Assembly: GCA_050174775.1 (NCBI GenBank)
Contig: JBFXJP010000005.1
Span: 194,396-258,395, forward strand
Length of the DNA stretch: 64,000 nucleotides
Direction: 5' to 3'
Origin: CAYPGJ01 sp050174775
Lineage (GTDB): Bacteria; Planctomycetota; Phycisphaerae; Phycisphaerales; UBA1924
Position 1 is the first letter of the stretch; every line of letters starts with the position of its first letter. The translations under genes were made by a program, and so were the position numbers. Positions 1-8,265 of this stretch are shown one piece after another. Below the pieces are notes generated by a model. The model searched no databases. It saw only the letters and a list, made by a program, of their open reading frames with translations, and had not been told where the DNA came from.

Positions 1-218
1 CGCACGACGAGCCCCGCGCGCGGGTCGTCCGCCCCGCCCAGGCCCGCCAGCGTCCACACGTCCACCCCCTCCATGCCGAGCTCGTCGTGCAGCAGCCGCG
101 CCCCCGGGGGAGTCACCACGACATGGGCCTCGTGTCCGAGCCCCACAAGCGTGGAGATCACCCGTCGCGCATACGCCGCGCCGCTCGCCCCGCTGATCCC
201 GATGACATACCGACCCAC
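1..218 (-). CDS. ubiX: UbiX-like flavin prenyltransferase (N-terminal part)
   Basis: The first 72 codons are present and the gene runs off the left edge. The start is read as GTG at 218, because AAGGGAGG lies about nine bases upstream. The N-terminus reads VGRYVIGISGASGAAYARR, the glycine-rich FMN/phosphate-binding loop typical of UbiX/Pad1 flavin prenyltransferases, followed by an HEAHVVVTPPG strand-turn of the same Rossmann-like fold. Known members join a dimethylallyl group to FMN, making prenylated FMN for UbiD-type decarboxylases. No UbiD gene is visible here. Another flavoprotein of the same fold, such as a Dfp/CoaC-type decarboxylase, is possible but fits the loop less well. Confidence 0.82.
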   Translation of the reverse strand, partial: MGRYVIGISGASGAAYARRVISTLVGLGHEAHVVVTPPGARLLHDELGMEGVDVWTLAGLGGADDPRAGLVV

Positions 219-326
219 GTTCGTCGCCTCCCTTCGCCCGCGACAGCCATGCTAGCCCACGCTCGTGCCCACCGGCCCGTTCTGTCGATGAGTAGACTGC
301 ATCGCCAACAGCGACAGGAGTCTTCG

Positions 327-863
327 ATGCCCACCGCTCGCCGGATGTCCGCCCTCATCCCCACCCTCGCCGCCTCGCTCGCGATCGCCGCGACGCTGCC
401 AGCCTGCGTCGGCGTCTCCACCAACCCCTCCATCTACGACGATCCCAACGCGCGACCCGTCGCCTCCGCCGCCATCGTCGAGATCACCTCCGCGGCCGTG
501 CGCCACGTCGTCTCCCGCTACCCCGTCCAAGGCCCCTACGCCGTCAACCTCCCCTCCTCCATCCCCGATCACCAGGCCGAACTCATCATCAAACGACTCA
601 ACGACGACGCGAACCTCCTCACCGAGGCCACGCAATCACTCCCCGTCTTCCATGTCGAGAGCGTCCGCGTCCTCGGCGATGAAGCCATCGTCCAGGTCCA
701 CCGCCCCGTCACCCTCGCCAGCGCCGAAGGAAAGCCCGTCACCCAGGCCATCGAGGTCAAGTGCCGCGGCGGTGTTCAGCCGTGGCGCGTCGTCGCAACG
801 CGCGGCCTCATGCTCGGCGCCATCCCCGCCCCGCCCTACTACCTCCGCGCATCCTCGAACTGA
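327..863 (+). CDS. predicted lipoprotein of unknown function
   Basis: 178 residues. The ATG at 327 is chosen because CAGGAG lies just upstream and it opens a clean signal peptide; the frame stays open further upstream but with no better start. Residues 7-27 form a hydrophobic segment ending in LPAC, a lipobox that would place lipidated Cys27 at the mature N-terminus. The rest is a small soluble domain with alternating strands and helices, and I do not recognise the family. It is divergent from the ubiX-like gene and convergent with the PilZ gene, so it is probably transcribed alone. Confidence 0.72.
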   Translation: MPTARRMSALIPTLAASLAIAATLPACVGVSTNPSIYDDPNARPVASAAIVEITSAAVRHVVSRYPVQGPYAVNLPSSIPDHQAELIIKRLNDDANLLTEATQSLPVFHVESVRVLGDEAIVQVHRPVTLASAEGKPVTQAIEVKCRGGVQPWRVVATRGLMLGAIPAPPYYLRASSN

Positions 864-875
864 TCAACGCCCGCG

Positions 876-1373
876 TCAGTCCTGCGAACCGTCCCGCGGT
901 CCGCCGCCGAGCACCGGCGAGAAGTCGCCCTCGGCCGCAGCTCCGCCAACGCGTTCCTCGGCCACCGCGATCTCGTGCAGACGAACGCCCAGCGACACCA
1001 TCGTTGCCGCCTCGATCAACACCGAGCAGCCCGCGAGATACACGCCGTCGAGCACCTCCGACACGTGCGTCGCCGCCACGAGCACGGAGCACAGCTCCAC
1101 ACCGTCCGCCACGCACACCAGCCGGCACGCGCGATGCAACTCCACCGGGCCGGGGCACAGCAAACCAAAGCCGCCTCGGCTCACGTCGCGGATGTGCACG
1201 AATTGTCTGGGCCTGCCCGCTCCGAACTCAGTGTGCGGATCGAAGATCAGCGAGCCCTGCCCACGCACGCGAAACCGCTCGTGAGCGCGTCGGTTCTTGC
1301 CCGACCCTTGGTCCGCCATCTCGTCCAGCGCCCTGAGCGCTTCAAGCAGGCGCGTGGCCCCATCTTGACTCAT
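876..1373 (-). CDS. PilZ domain protein
   Basis: 165 residues from the ATG at 1373, which is preceded by GGGAGA. Residues 28-36 read RRAHERFRV and residues 63-68 DVSRGG. These match the two c-di-GMP-binding signatures of PilZ domains, RxxxR and [D/N]xSxxG. The N-terminal 25 residues form a short helix, and the C-terminus is an Ala/Gly/Glu-rich tail. PilZ proteins bind cyclic di-GMP and pass the signal to motility, adhesion or secretion machinery. No cyclase or phosphodiesterase is adjacent, so the output is unknown. The frame is also open to 1433, but the upstream extension lacks PilZ character and a better ribosome-binding site. Confidence 0.85.
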   Translation of the reverse strand: MSQDGATRLLEALRALDEMADQGSGKNRRAHERFRVRGQGSLIFDPHTEFGAGRPRQFVHIRDVSRGGFGLLCPGPVELHRACRLVCVADGVELCSVLVAATHVSEVLDGVYLAGCSVLIEAATMVSLGVRLHEIAVAEERVGGAAAEGDFSPVLGGGPRDGSQD

Positions 1374-1530
1374 GGTGTACGTCTCCCATCCGCGATCCTG
1401 GCGAATGTCAACCACTCTTGAATCGGCACACACCGCACGCCCTATCTACTTTGCTCGGCGTTCTCCCCCCGTTTCTCCACGAATTCCTCAGAACTGAACG
1501 CCTCGCCCGCCGCCGATAAAACGCCCGGTC

Positions 1531-2013
1531 TTACCGCCCCTCGCGCCACGTCGCTGATAATTCCCGACCGTCCAGCGTCGTGAAGCGAATCAACAAACTC
1601 GTCCGCCCCGTCCCCAACGCCTCCTCGCGCCCCCCCGTCAGCGTCGCCACGTACATCCGTGTCACACGATCAAACTGCGCCGCGCTCGCGTCGCCCGTGC
1701 GCAAGTCCTTATGCCACAACGCTTGAGGCTGCTGCGCCTCCGTCGCGCCCCCACCCCGCGCCGCAAACTCCACCTCCCCCAACTCCCGCACGCTCTCCCC
1801 ATACCGATCCAGCAACTCGAAATGCGCATCGATCCGGAGTGAACCATCCGGTTCTTTCACTATCCGCGTCAGCGGGTGAATCACCAGACGTTCCGCGCGG
1901 AACGGACTCGCACTCACTTCTGCGCCGTGGGAACCACCGGCGCGAGAGTGCGCGCACCCCGCACACCACCCCACGCACCCCAGAACCAGCGCTCCTGCAT
2001 ACCACGCGCGCAT
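1531..2013 (-). CDS. secreted or lipid-anchored protein at the end of the virion module
   Basis: 160 residues from the ATG at 2013. The N-terminus is a hydrophobic signal with two cysteines near its end (WCAGC at residues 16-20), so a lipoprotein is plausible although the lipobox is imperfect. The mature part is soluble and unrecognised, with a DGSLRIDAHFELLDRYG stretch. The preceding minus-strand gene ends at 2016, two bases away, so this is probably the last gene of the phage-like structural operon. A predicted exported protein here could be a lysis or cell-surface protein, or a host gene next to the module. The function is not assignable. Confidence 0.62.
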   Translation of the reverse strand: MRAWYAGALVLGCVGWCAGCAHSRAGGSHGAEVSASPFRAERLVIHPLTRIVKEPDGSLRIDAHFELLDRYGESVRELGEVEFAARGGGATEAQQPQALWHKDLRTGDASAAQFDRVTRMYVATLTGGREEALGTGRTSLLIRFTTLDGRELSATWREGR

Positions 2014-2015
2014 AC

Positions 2016-2327
2016 TCACGCCCCGAGTGTACCTCGCGCGCCCTCCCGCTCGCTCCCCCTCGATGCCTCCACCCGACCCGCCATCAACCCCCCGATCAGC
2101 CCCGACAACGACCGCTGCCCCGCCTCCACCGCCGCCACGGCCCGCGTGTTCTCCGTCACCACCGACATCAACGCCTCCAACTGCACCTTCTGCTCCATCA
2201 CCCGCGCGTGCGCCTCGCCAAGCTGCGTCTCCCGCTGCACCGCCCCGCGACGCTCCATCAGCCACATCCACGCGATCAGCCCCGCCGCCCCGAACTGCGC
2301 CAGCTCCGTCCACATCGCGCTCTCCAT
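2016..2327 (-). CDS. small membrane-anchored coiled-coil protein, phage-associated (holin-like?)
   Basis: 103 residues with a strong GGAGGAGG ribosome-binding site. Residues 8-24 form one transmembrane helix (GAAGLIAWMWLMERR). Residues 25-75 are heptad-like and charged, and would form a coiled coil. One N-terminal helix plus a cytoplasmic coiled coil is common in small phage proteins near the lysis or tail end of structural operons, so a holin-like or Rz-like role is conceivable. It is equally likely to be an uncharacterised membrane protein. It sits in the minus-strand run of phage genes, with a short gap on either side. Confidence 0.6.
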   Translation of the reverse strand: MESAMWTELAQFGAAGLIAWMWLMERRGAVQRETQLGEAHARVMEQKVQLEALMSVVTENTRAVAAVEAGQRSLSGLIGGLMAGRVEASRGSEREGARGTLGA

Positions 2328-2345
2328 CCCGATGCCTCCTCCCGC

Positions 2346-2717
2346 TTATGTCAGGCGCGCATAATCCGCCCGGTACGCCAGGCTGATCGCCCTCCCCCGG
2401 TCCACGCGCTCCTCCGGACGGAACGTCAGCAGCGTCATGCTCGACCACGTCCGCCCGTTGTTGTCCACCAGCGCGCCCGTCAGCTGCGATTCGCAGCGCG
2501 CCCGGATCGTCTCCACCTGCGTCCACAGGTCCGCCTCGTTCGCCCCGATCAGGCGCCCGGCCTGCTCGATCTGCACCTGCAGGTTCGCCGAGAACACCAC
2601 GATCAGGTCCTGCAGCACGTCCACGCGCAGCGGCGGAACCCACAGCTTCCCCACCTTCTTCAGCGCAAACCGGTGCGGCCCCGAATTGAACAACGACTGT
2701 CCCGCGATCGTGCTCAT
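2346..2717 (-). CDS. phage virion-module protein, unknown function
   Basis: 123 residues. The ATG overlaps the stop of the upstream gene by four bases (ATGA), which indicates translational coupling. The protein is soluble and has no signal or membrane segment. It has a PPLRVDVLQDLIVVF stretch followed by an alpha-helical centre (IEQAGRLIGANEADLWTQVE). Size and position after the capsid gene suit a tail or connector component. I recognise no family, so the phage role rests on context. Confidence 0.6.
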   Translation of the reverse strand: MSTIAGQSLFNSGPHRFALKKVGKLWVPPLRVDVLQDLIVVFSANLQVQIEQAGRLIGANEADLWTQVETIRARCESQLTGALVDNNGRTWSSMTLLTFRPEERVDRGRAISLAYRADYARLT

Positions 2718-3115
2718 CCCGCCACCTCCACCACAGGGTCCGCCGCGCCGTCCGACGAGATCGCCACCATCACGATCCGCTGCGTCGCGCCCCCCTTCGC
2801 GCTCAGCTCGTGCTCCACACTCTCCACCACCACGCTCGCCACGAACTCACGCGACCCAGCGTCCGTCCCCCCCGATCGCTTCCACCGCAGCTCGCCCGCC
2901 TCCCCCGTCTTCGCGGGCGCCGCTTCATCCGTCGTCAGCTGCCGTTTCAACCGGATCATCACGCGCTGCTCCGGCGCATCCGCGAACACCACGTGCGGCC
3001 CCTTGTCGCTCCGCTCCAGCGCCAATCCCCCCGACAGCCGATCCACCGTCAGCGCCTCCACGTTGTCCAGCGCCTTCCCCAGCAGCGTCACGCTCCCAGG
3101 CCGCACCACCAGCAT
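2714..3115 (-). CDS. phage virion-module protein, possibly tail- or baseplate-related
   Basis: 133 residues, start ATG at 3115 with GGGAGG six bases upstream. The protein is almost all beta strand in character (VRPGSVTLLGKALDNVEALT, then a VRIMIRLKRQL-like strand) with one flexible Ala/Gly/Lys-rich loop. Strand-rich proteins of this size downstream of capsid genes are often tail-tube or tail-terminator proteins, but no diagnostic motif is visible. It overlaps the next gene by four bases. Confidence 0.6.
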   Translation of the reverse strand: MLVVRPGSVTLLGKALDNVEALTVDRLSGGLALERSDKGPHVVFADAPEQRVMIRLKRQLTTDEAAPAKTGEAGELRWKRSGGTDAGSREFVASVVVESVEHELSAKGGATQRIVMVAISSDGAADPVVEVAG

Positions 3116-3127
3116 CCCGCACCTCCC

Positions 3128-3772
3128 TCACGCCCGCGTGAGACGCGTCACGCTCATCCGCCTCGTCGCATCCGCCACCCCGTCCCCGTTCAGATCGATC
3201 AACGCCGCCACGCGCTGCCGCTCCTCACGGAACCGCTCCCGATACGCCTCCGCCTTCGCCCACGTCGCCGACGTCTCGCCCACCATCGCGCTGGCGCTCG
3301 ACAGGATCGCGTGCATCGCGCCCAGCGCCTCCACCCGCGCGAGCGACCCCGGATTCACGATCGAGGTCTCCCCCACCTCCCCAAGCTGCCCCACGCTCCC
3401 CGGCTCGATCCCCAGCATCCGCAGCACCTGCCCGTGCGCCACGCTCAACTGCGCCCGGAACGTCATCACCACCAGCGTCGCGCCCGACATCGTCCCCGGC
3501 GGGATCGCAACCCCGCCCGCCTCCTCCCGCACGCGCGACACCGTCAGCTGCGTCGCGCTCAACCGCGCCACCACCTCCATCACCGCGCCGTTCACCAGCG
3601 CCACGTGCCCCGCCGTCACCCCCGCCGTCACGAAGTCGCTCCCCGCGCTCGTCAGCGTCGTCCCCGACACGCTCACCCCGCTCGCCTCCACCACGCGCTG
3701 CGCCGACCACCCCACCTCCCGAAACAACCCCGGCTCCAGCACCAGCAGATCCCTGTCCGTTGCGAACCCCAT
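3128..3772 (-). CDS. phage virion-module protein with a C-terminal calcium-loop motif
   Basis: 214 residues from the ATG at 3772, with GAAGGGGGG upstream; a GTG one codon earlier is also possible. Residues 1-100 are beta-rich with repeated short Thr/Val strands. The middle is helical (ARVEALGAMHAILSSASAMV). Near the C-terminus lies DLNGDGVAD, a DxNxDG calcium-binding loop of the EF-hand/dockerin type found in the host surface proteins of this window. Its place between the capsid gene and the putative tail genes suggests a head-tail connector or head-fibre role. This is inferred from context only. Confidence 0.62.
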   Translation of the reverse strand: MGFATDRDLLVLEPGLFREVGWSAQRVVEASGVSVSGTTLTSAGSDFVTAGVTAGHVALVNGAVMEVVARLSATQLTVSRVREEAGGVAIPPGTMSGATLVVMTFRAQLSVAHGQVLRMLGIEPGSVGQLGEVGETSIVNPGSLARVEALGAMHAILSSASAMVGETSATWAKAEAYRERFREERQRVAALIDLNGDGVADATRRMSVTRLTRA

Positions 3773-3894
3773 CACACCCCCCTTCCTCGATCACCCTTCC
3801 GTCAATCCCGCCGGCAGCGCCGCGGCGCCGCCGACGAGCCACGCGCGCAAAAGCCCACACCCCCGCGCGCGTCCCCCCTCCCCTTCCCGCAATC

Positions 3895-5067
3895 TCAACT
3901 CGTCGCCAACCCGCTCAGCACGCCGTGCGCGTTCTCGTTGCGGAACTCCAGCGTGTACTCACCGATCACCTGCCCCGCCTCGCTGTCCCCCGTCACCGCG
4001 TGCGGCTTGTACTGGAAGCTCCGTCCCGCCAGCGGCAGCACGTCCACGCGCGACGAATCCAACAAGAGCGCCATGTCCGGCGGCATCCACCGGCTCAGGA
4101 TCACCCGCGCCACACCGAAATCGCTCTCGTACACGCTCACCAGCTCGCGGAACTTCGTGTCGCCGGGTGTGTACCCCACGTTCCCCGTCACGAACGAGTT
4201 GATCTTCCGTTTCTGGAAACCACCCACCACGATCGTGTCGATCTGCCCCGCCGAACTCTCCCACACGCGCCGCAGCGCCGCGTTCAGCACGTCCTCCGTC
4301 AGCCCGTTGTTCCCGCCCCCCGACCCCTGCGGCATGCCCCCCGCGCCCGGCTGCATCTTGTTCGTCACGATCGACGACAGCACCCCCCGCATCGTGCGCC
4401 GCACCGTCGACGAGCCCTGCTGCGTCGTGCTCGGCGCCACCCCGTTCAGCACGCAGTTCTCCAGATCGCGCAGCAGCTCCCGCACGCGCTCCTGCTTCTG
4501 ATAGTCCAGCTCGTCCTGCACCCCGATCGACTTCACCGCAAGCTGCGACCCCGACACCTCCACCGACGCGGTCAGGATCTGCGTGAAATTCGTCCGCCGG
4601 ACGCGGCTCGTGAACCGCGCCGCAGGCCGCGCATCTCCCTCCAGCGCCGCGTTCCCGATGATCAGCAGCTTCATGTCGTCCGCCAGCGCCGTCGCCGTCG
4701 TGCCCCCGTACCCGCGCTGCACCGTCAACGCGTTCCCGATCACGCCCGTCACCAGCATCACCTCGCCCGACGTCCCGGGCCGCACCTGATCGCCGACCTG
4801 AAACCGCGAGCCGTTGTCCACCACGAAGCTCGTCGCCGCCGTCGCGTTCGGCGTGAAGCTCGACTGATTCACCTGGTCCGTGTTGGGCAACAGCGCATCC
4901 TCCACCCACTCGTGCACCGTGCTCCGCGCCACCCGCGCCGGATCACCCAGGTGATCCAGCAGCGGCGTCTCGAACGGCGACACGATCCCGATGATGTCGC
5001 TCACGTCCTCCGCAATCTCCGGCAGATCCGCCCCCGCACCGTACGTCGCCTTCCCCGTAAACGGCAT
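3895..5067 (-). CDS. major capsid protein, SU10 (DUF5309) type
   Basis: 390 residues, start ATG at 5067 with GGGAGG eight bases upstream. The N-terminus (ISDIIGIVSPFETPLLDHLG-like, residues 20-45) and the following HEWVEDALLP segment are typical of the SU10/DUF5309 group of HK97-fold capsid proteins. So are the central ELDYQKQERVRELLRDLENC helix and the late RWMPPDMALLLDSSRV strand. The length is normal for the family. A putative scaffold lies upstream and connector-like genes lie downstream, the usual order of a tailed-phage head operon. No protease gene is visible. The reading frame is intact, unlike the portal gene in the same operon. Confidence 0.85.
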   Translation of the reverse strand: MPFTGKATYGAGADLPEIAEDVSDIIGIVSPFETPLLDHLGDPARVARSTVHEWVEDALLPNTDQVNQSSFTPNATAATSFVVDNGSRFQVGDQVRPGTSGEVMLVTGVIGNALTVQRGYGGTTATALADDMKLLIIGNAALEGDARPAARFTSRVRRTNFTQILTASVEVSGSQLAVKSIGVQDELDYQKQERVRELLRDLENCVLNGVAPSTTQQGSSTVRRTMRGVLSSIVTNKMQPGAGGMPQGSGGGNNGLTEDVLNAALRRVWESSAGQIDTIVVGGFQKRKINSFVTGNVGYTPGDTKFRELVSVYESDFGVARVILSRWMPPDMALLLDSSRVDVLPLAGRSFQYKPHAVTGDSEAGQVIGEYTLEFRNENAHGVLSGLATS

Positions 5068-5144
5068 TCCCGCATCCTCCCTTGTGTTGCTCTCGTCTCA
5101 CCCACTCCGCGCGCACGCCACCCGCGACACGCGCTCCACCCGAC

Positions 5145-5699
5145 TCACCGACCGCGCTTCAGACGCAGGTACCGCAGCAACGCGCCGCGATCACCCGTCA
5201 CCGCGGCCTCCTCAGCCGCATCCTCCAATGCGCTGCTCCAACGCTCCCCCACTCGACCGCTCATCACCGACGCCCCCGCGCCGCTCACATGCCCATGCCC
5301 GAACAACCAACCCTTCGTCCGCTTCAAGTCCTCGATCGCCACCGCCACATCCGGCGCATCCATCTCCTCCACCGCGGCCTCCGTCAGCAGCCGCGCCGCC
5401 GCGATGTCCACCGCCCCGGCCTCGGCCAGACAACACTCGATCTGCCGCTTCCGCTCGCTCGCGTCCAACGCCTCCCGCGCCGCCTCCAGATCCTCCAACG
5501 CGCCCGCCAACTTCCCCTTCAACTCTTCCACAAGCGCCTCCGCCTCGAGCGCCCGCTTCCGCCAGCGCTGCTCCTCCGTCACCACCTCCACATCACCAGC
5601 CCCCCCCTCACCACCCGGCCCCGGCCCTCCACCGCCACCCTCCAGCGGCGGACCCCCGCCCCCACCCTCACCATCTCCCAAACCACCCGCACCAGGCAT
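5145..5699 (-). CDS. putative capsid scaffolding protein
   Basis: 184 residues from the ATG at 5699, six bases after AAAGGAG (a GTG at 5702 is too close). The first 40 residues are a Gly/Pro-rich flexible segment. Residues 41-95 form a charged coiled coil (EEQRWRKRALEAEALVEELK). The C-terminus ends in a basic helix (LLRYLRLKRGR). A flexible start, a coiled-coil body, a basic end and a place between portal and capsid genes are hallmarks of phage scaffolds. Sequence alone does not prove the function. Confidence 0.66.
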   Translation of the reverse strand: MPGAGGLGDGEGGGGGPPLEGGGGGPGPGGEGGAGDVEVVTEEQRWRKRALEAEALVEELKGKLAGALEDLEAAREALDASERKRQIECCLAEAGAVDIAAARLLTEAAVEEMDAPDVAVAIEDLKRTKGWLFGHGHVSGAGASVMSGRVGERWSSALEDAAEEAAVTGDRGALLRYLRLKRGR

Positions 5700-5725
5700 C
5701 ACTCGCTCCTTTCATTTCACAGCGC

Positions 5726-7142
5726 TCAGACCACGCCCTCATCCCCCACCGCATACCCCAGCTCCGCCAGCGCCACGCTCGCCGGCACGCCCAGCTCGCG
5801 CTTCAGCCGCGCTTCCTCCAGCCGCTCGCGCTCGCTCCGGGGCAGCGCGTCCGGCCACACCACCCGCACCCTCCGCTCCGCCTCGCTCGTCCGGAACACC
5901 CCCATCCGGTCCAGCGCCGTCAGCGCCATCCGGCTCATCTCCGCGATCCCGCGCCCGTACGTCACGCGCTTCCGCGCCGTCTTCGTCACCAGCCCCTGCA
6001 GCGTCACCCGCAACGCGTTCTCGCTCGACAGATTCCCCACCTTCGACAGCACCCCCGTCACGATCGGCGTCACGCTCGACGCCTTGTCCATCGCCTCACG
6101 CACCTCCCGGATGTGCGCCTCCTCCGACGGCGACGCCATGTCCCCCCCGATCGCGTCCACGCTCGCCTGCTCGTTGTCCGTCCACCACACCATCCCCGCC
6201 CCGATCGGCGCCGCGTCCACCGGCTCCAGCCCCTTCGCGAGATACATCTGGAAACTCTGCATCGTCACCCGATGCGCCCGGTCCGACAGCCTCGTGTTCA
6301 GCTCGTCCTGCAGCGGGATCAGCGGCTCCACCTCCCCGAACCCCGAATACTCGAGCGGCTGCGCGATGTTCTGCACGTGCGCGATCGGAACCTCCCCGAG
6401 CCCGTGCTCCTCCTCCTCGCGCAGCCTCCCGTCCACGTACAACTGCCGCGCCCGCGCCGAGAACACCTCCACCACCTCTTCCCGACCGCGCTGCGCGCTC
6501 GACCTCCACTTCATCCCGAACCGCGCCAGCGCGGCACGCCCGCGATCCGCCTCCCGCACCACCTCCGTCGTCTCGCGCTCAAACCGCACCACGTACGCGT
6601 CCAGCGCCCGGTAGTCCCGCGCGCTCACCAGCGGGATCCCGCGCGTCGGCTCCACCACCTCGATCCTAACCCCCGCGCCCCGCCGTCCGCAGCAGCAGGT
6701 CCACGTGCCCGTACACCGCGCCCAACAGCGCCATGTCCTGCAGCAGCGCGATCCCGCCGGACCCCTCCCACACCCCGTCCAGCACACGCGCGATCTCCTC
6801 GCGCCGACCCGCGTCCTCCACCTGCGCCGCCACCGTCACCGGCCGCCCGAACATGAAGTCCACCATCGCATGCACCCGCCACGCGATGTCATTCTCGACC
6901 ACGCGCTCCTTCTGATCATCCCGATCATCCTGCCCGCGCTTCCGACGCTTGAACCGGCTGGGCAGCCCCTCCTCCTGCGCCAAACGCCCGCGCCCCGAAC
7001 CATTCTCCACCCGCGCATTGCGGTAATACGCCCACAACCGACGCATCCCCGGCACGCGCCGCCTCTCGTGCTCCTCGATCAGCACGCCCAGCAGCGCCGC
7101 GTCCAGACCCACCTCCGCAAACGGCCCCAGCGAATAAGCCAC
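5726..7142 (-). pseudogene. phage portal protein, interrupted by a one-base frameshift
   Basis: The N-terminal frame starts at GTG 7142 (GAGGAGGG upstream) and runs about 157 codons to a TAG at 6666-6668. The C-terminal frame continues in the +1 register to 5726. Removing one base from the five-C run at 6670-6674 joins LLLRTAGRG directly to RIEVVEPTRG and gives one protein of about 471 residues. That protein has the layout of SPP1 gp6-like portals: an N-terminal wing, a VYGHVDLLL strand, a long helical stem and a C-terminal crown rich in charged helices. Both halves keep normal codon use and no other stops, so the lesion is recent, a sequencing error or a recoding site. Confidence 0.74.
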
Positions 7143-7318
7143 GCGCGAGCCCTCCTCTCACCCTCCCCGTCCCAGGCCCGCCCGCGTGCGCACCCACACC
7201 GCTCCTCCGCCCCACGCGCACGCCAAAACGCCCGCCGCGTCAGCGAAAAAAATCCTCAATCGCTCTGGAGCCCCCGCCCCCCGAAAGCCGCCCCGCGCGC
7301 ACAACCCCGCGACGTCAC

Positions 7319-7600
7319 TCAGCCCGCCGCGGCGTCCGCCTCCTCCAACAGCTCCACTCGGCTGTACCGGTCCAGGTTCACCACCACCCGCTCCCCGTCA
7401 TCCTTCTTCAGCTCCAGCCGGTCCAGCCACAGCTTGTCGTCCTTGCTGTGCGCAAACCACGACCCCGTCTTCTGCTGGCCGAAGCGCACCACGACCCCCT
7501 CGACGTCGATCGTCATCACGTCCTTGATCCGCGGGATCTGCTGCGTCACGCGCACCCGCTGACCAACCCGGTATTCATGAGGCTCAAGCGCTCGTCCCAT
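7319..7600 (-). CDS. conserved small soluble protein, unknown function
   Basis: 93 residues with an SH3-like, strand-rich pattern: YRVGQRVRVTQQIPR at the start, a VEGVVVRFGQQKTGSWFAH centre and a LDRYSRVELLEE end. The middle segment resembles the small beta-barrel folds used in RNA- or protein-binding adaptors, but I cannot name the family. It lies upstream of the portal gene on the same strand, separated by 176 bases with no obvious terminator. It looks host-like and is not clearly part of the virion module. Confidence 0.66.
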   Translation of the reverse strand: MGRALEPHEYRVGQRVRVTQQIPRIKDVMTIDVEGVVVRFGQQKTGSWFAHSKDDKLWLDRLELKKDDGERVVVNLDRYSRVELLEEADAAAG

Positions 7601-7636
7601 ACGCCCCGAGTCTACAGCCGCGCCCCCGGCCCCGCG

Positions 7637-7951
7637 TCACGCCCGCAGATCGATCTCGCGCGTCAACGCGCTCACCGTGGCGTCCACCACCTCATGGCTC
7701 TCATAGAACCCCGAGGCGATCCGCTCCCGGGCCCGCGCAATCACATCCTCACGCACGTCCGGCAGCTCCTTCAACTTCGCCAGAAACAACGCTCGATCCG
7801 ACAACTCCACCCGGTCCTCATCACCCGCCCGACCCGCGCTCACCGAGGGCTGACTCGCGCCGATGCTCCGGTCCGCGCGCCCACCACTCCGAACCGATTC
7901 CACCCGGGAAAAACCAACCTCGTGCACGCCATTGATCGTAAAGTCTGACAT
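7637..7951 (-). CDS. flgM: FlgM-like anti-sigma-28 factor
   Basis: 104 residues from the ATG at 7951. The first 40 residues are low-complexity and probably disordered. The C-terminal half (RVELSDRALFLAKLKELPDV, then EDVIARARERIASGFYES and a final helix TVSALTREIDL) matches the FlgM helices that clamp the flagellar sigma factor FliA/sigma-28. FlgM holds late flagellar genes off until it is exported through a completed hook. The fliS and fliD genes elsewhere in the window show the organism is flagellated. The longer open frame to 8185 has no FlgM character. The next gene is on the same strand 36 bases downstream. Confidence 0.78.
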   Translation of the reverse strand: MSDFTINGVHEVGFSRVESVRSGGRADRSIGASQPSVSAGRAGDEDRVELSDRALFLAKLKELPDVREDVIARARERIASGFYESHEVVDATVSALTREIDLRA

Positions 7952-8265
7952 GAGCGTCCCGTCTGTTCCCTGCCGGCCCGCCCGAGACTCCGCTCGAACC
8001 GCGCCGTCTCGCGCCGCGCCACACCGGCCGCGACACGAAATCCCCCGAATCCCGCCGCCGTGATCGGGCCGCTCCCGCGAACCCGCCTCAGGACACTCGC
8101 CCAAGGCCCACCTCACGACGACACCCACACTATCGTCCCCCAGACCGAGAACCCTGCAATCCTTCCCACCACGATTCCACATCACCTAAACCTAAGTCAA
8201 GCAACCACTTACATCGGATAACCGCCACCGGACTTCCACCCGATTTTCTGCCAAGAGTCACTCCC
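7952..8265. other. intergenic region between flgM and the SPOR-like gene
   Basis: This 314-base divergent spacer holds no gene I can support. On the minus strand TTGACT (8195-8200) resembles a -35 element for flgM, but no good -10 follows at the right distance. A sigma-28-like pair on the plus strand (TAAG and TCGGATAA, about 8193-8221) has the wrong spacing. The upstream extension of the flgM frame through part of this region has no protein character. Confidence 0.5.

Noticed and set aside
1659..4202. An 847-codon plus-strand open frame
   Set aside because: Shadow frame of the virion module, with low-complexity Pro/Ser/Arg sequence.
3760..6669. A 969-codon plus-strand open frame opposite the capsid and portal genes
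   Set aside because: Composition is Pro/Arg/His-rich shadow coding of the real minus-strand genes; no start signal or domain.
8193..8221. Sigma-28 promoter before the SPOR-like gene
   Set aside because: Spacing between the two halves is too long and the match is partial.
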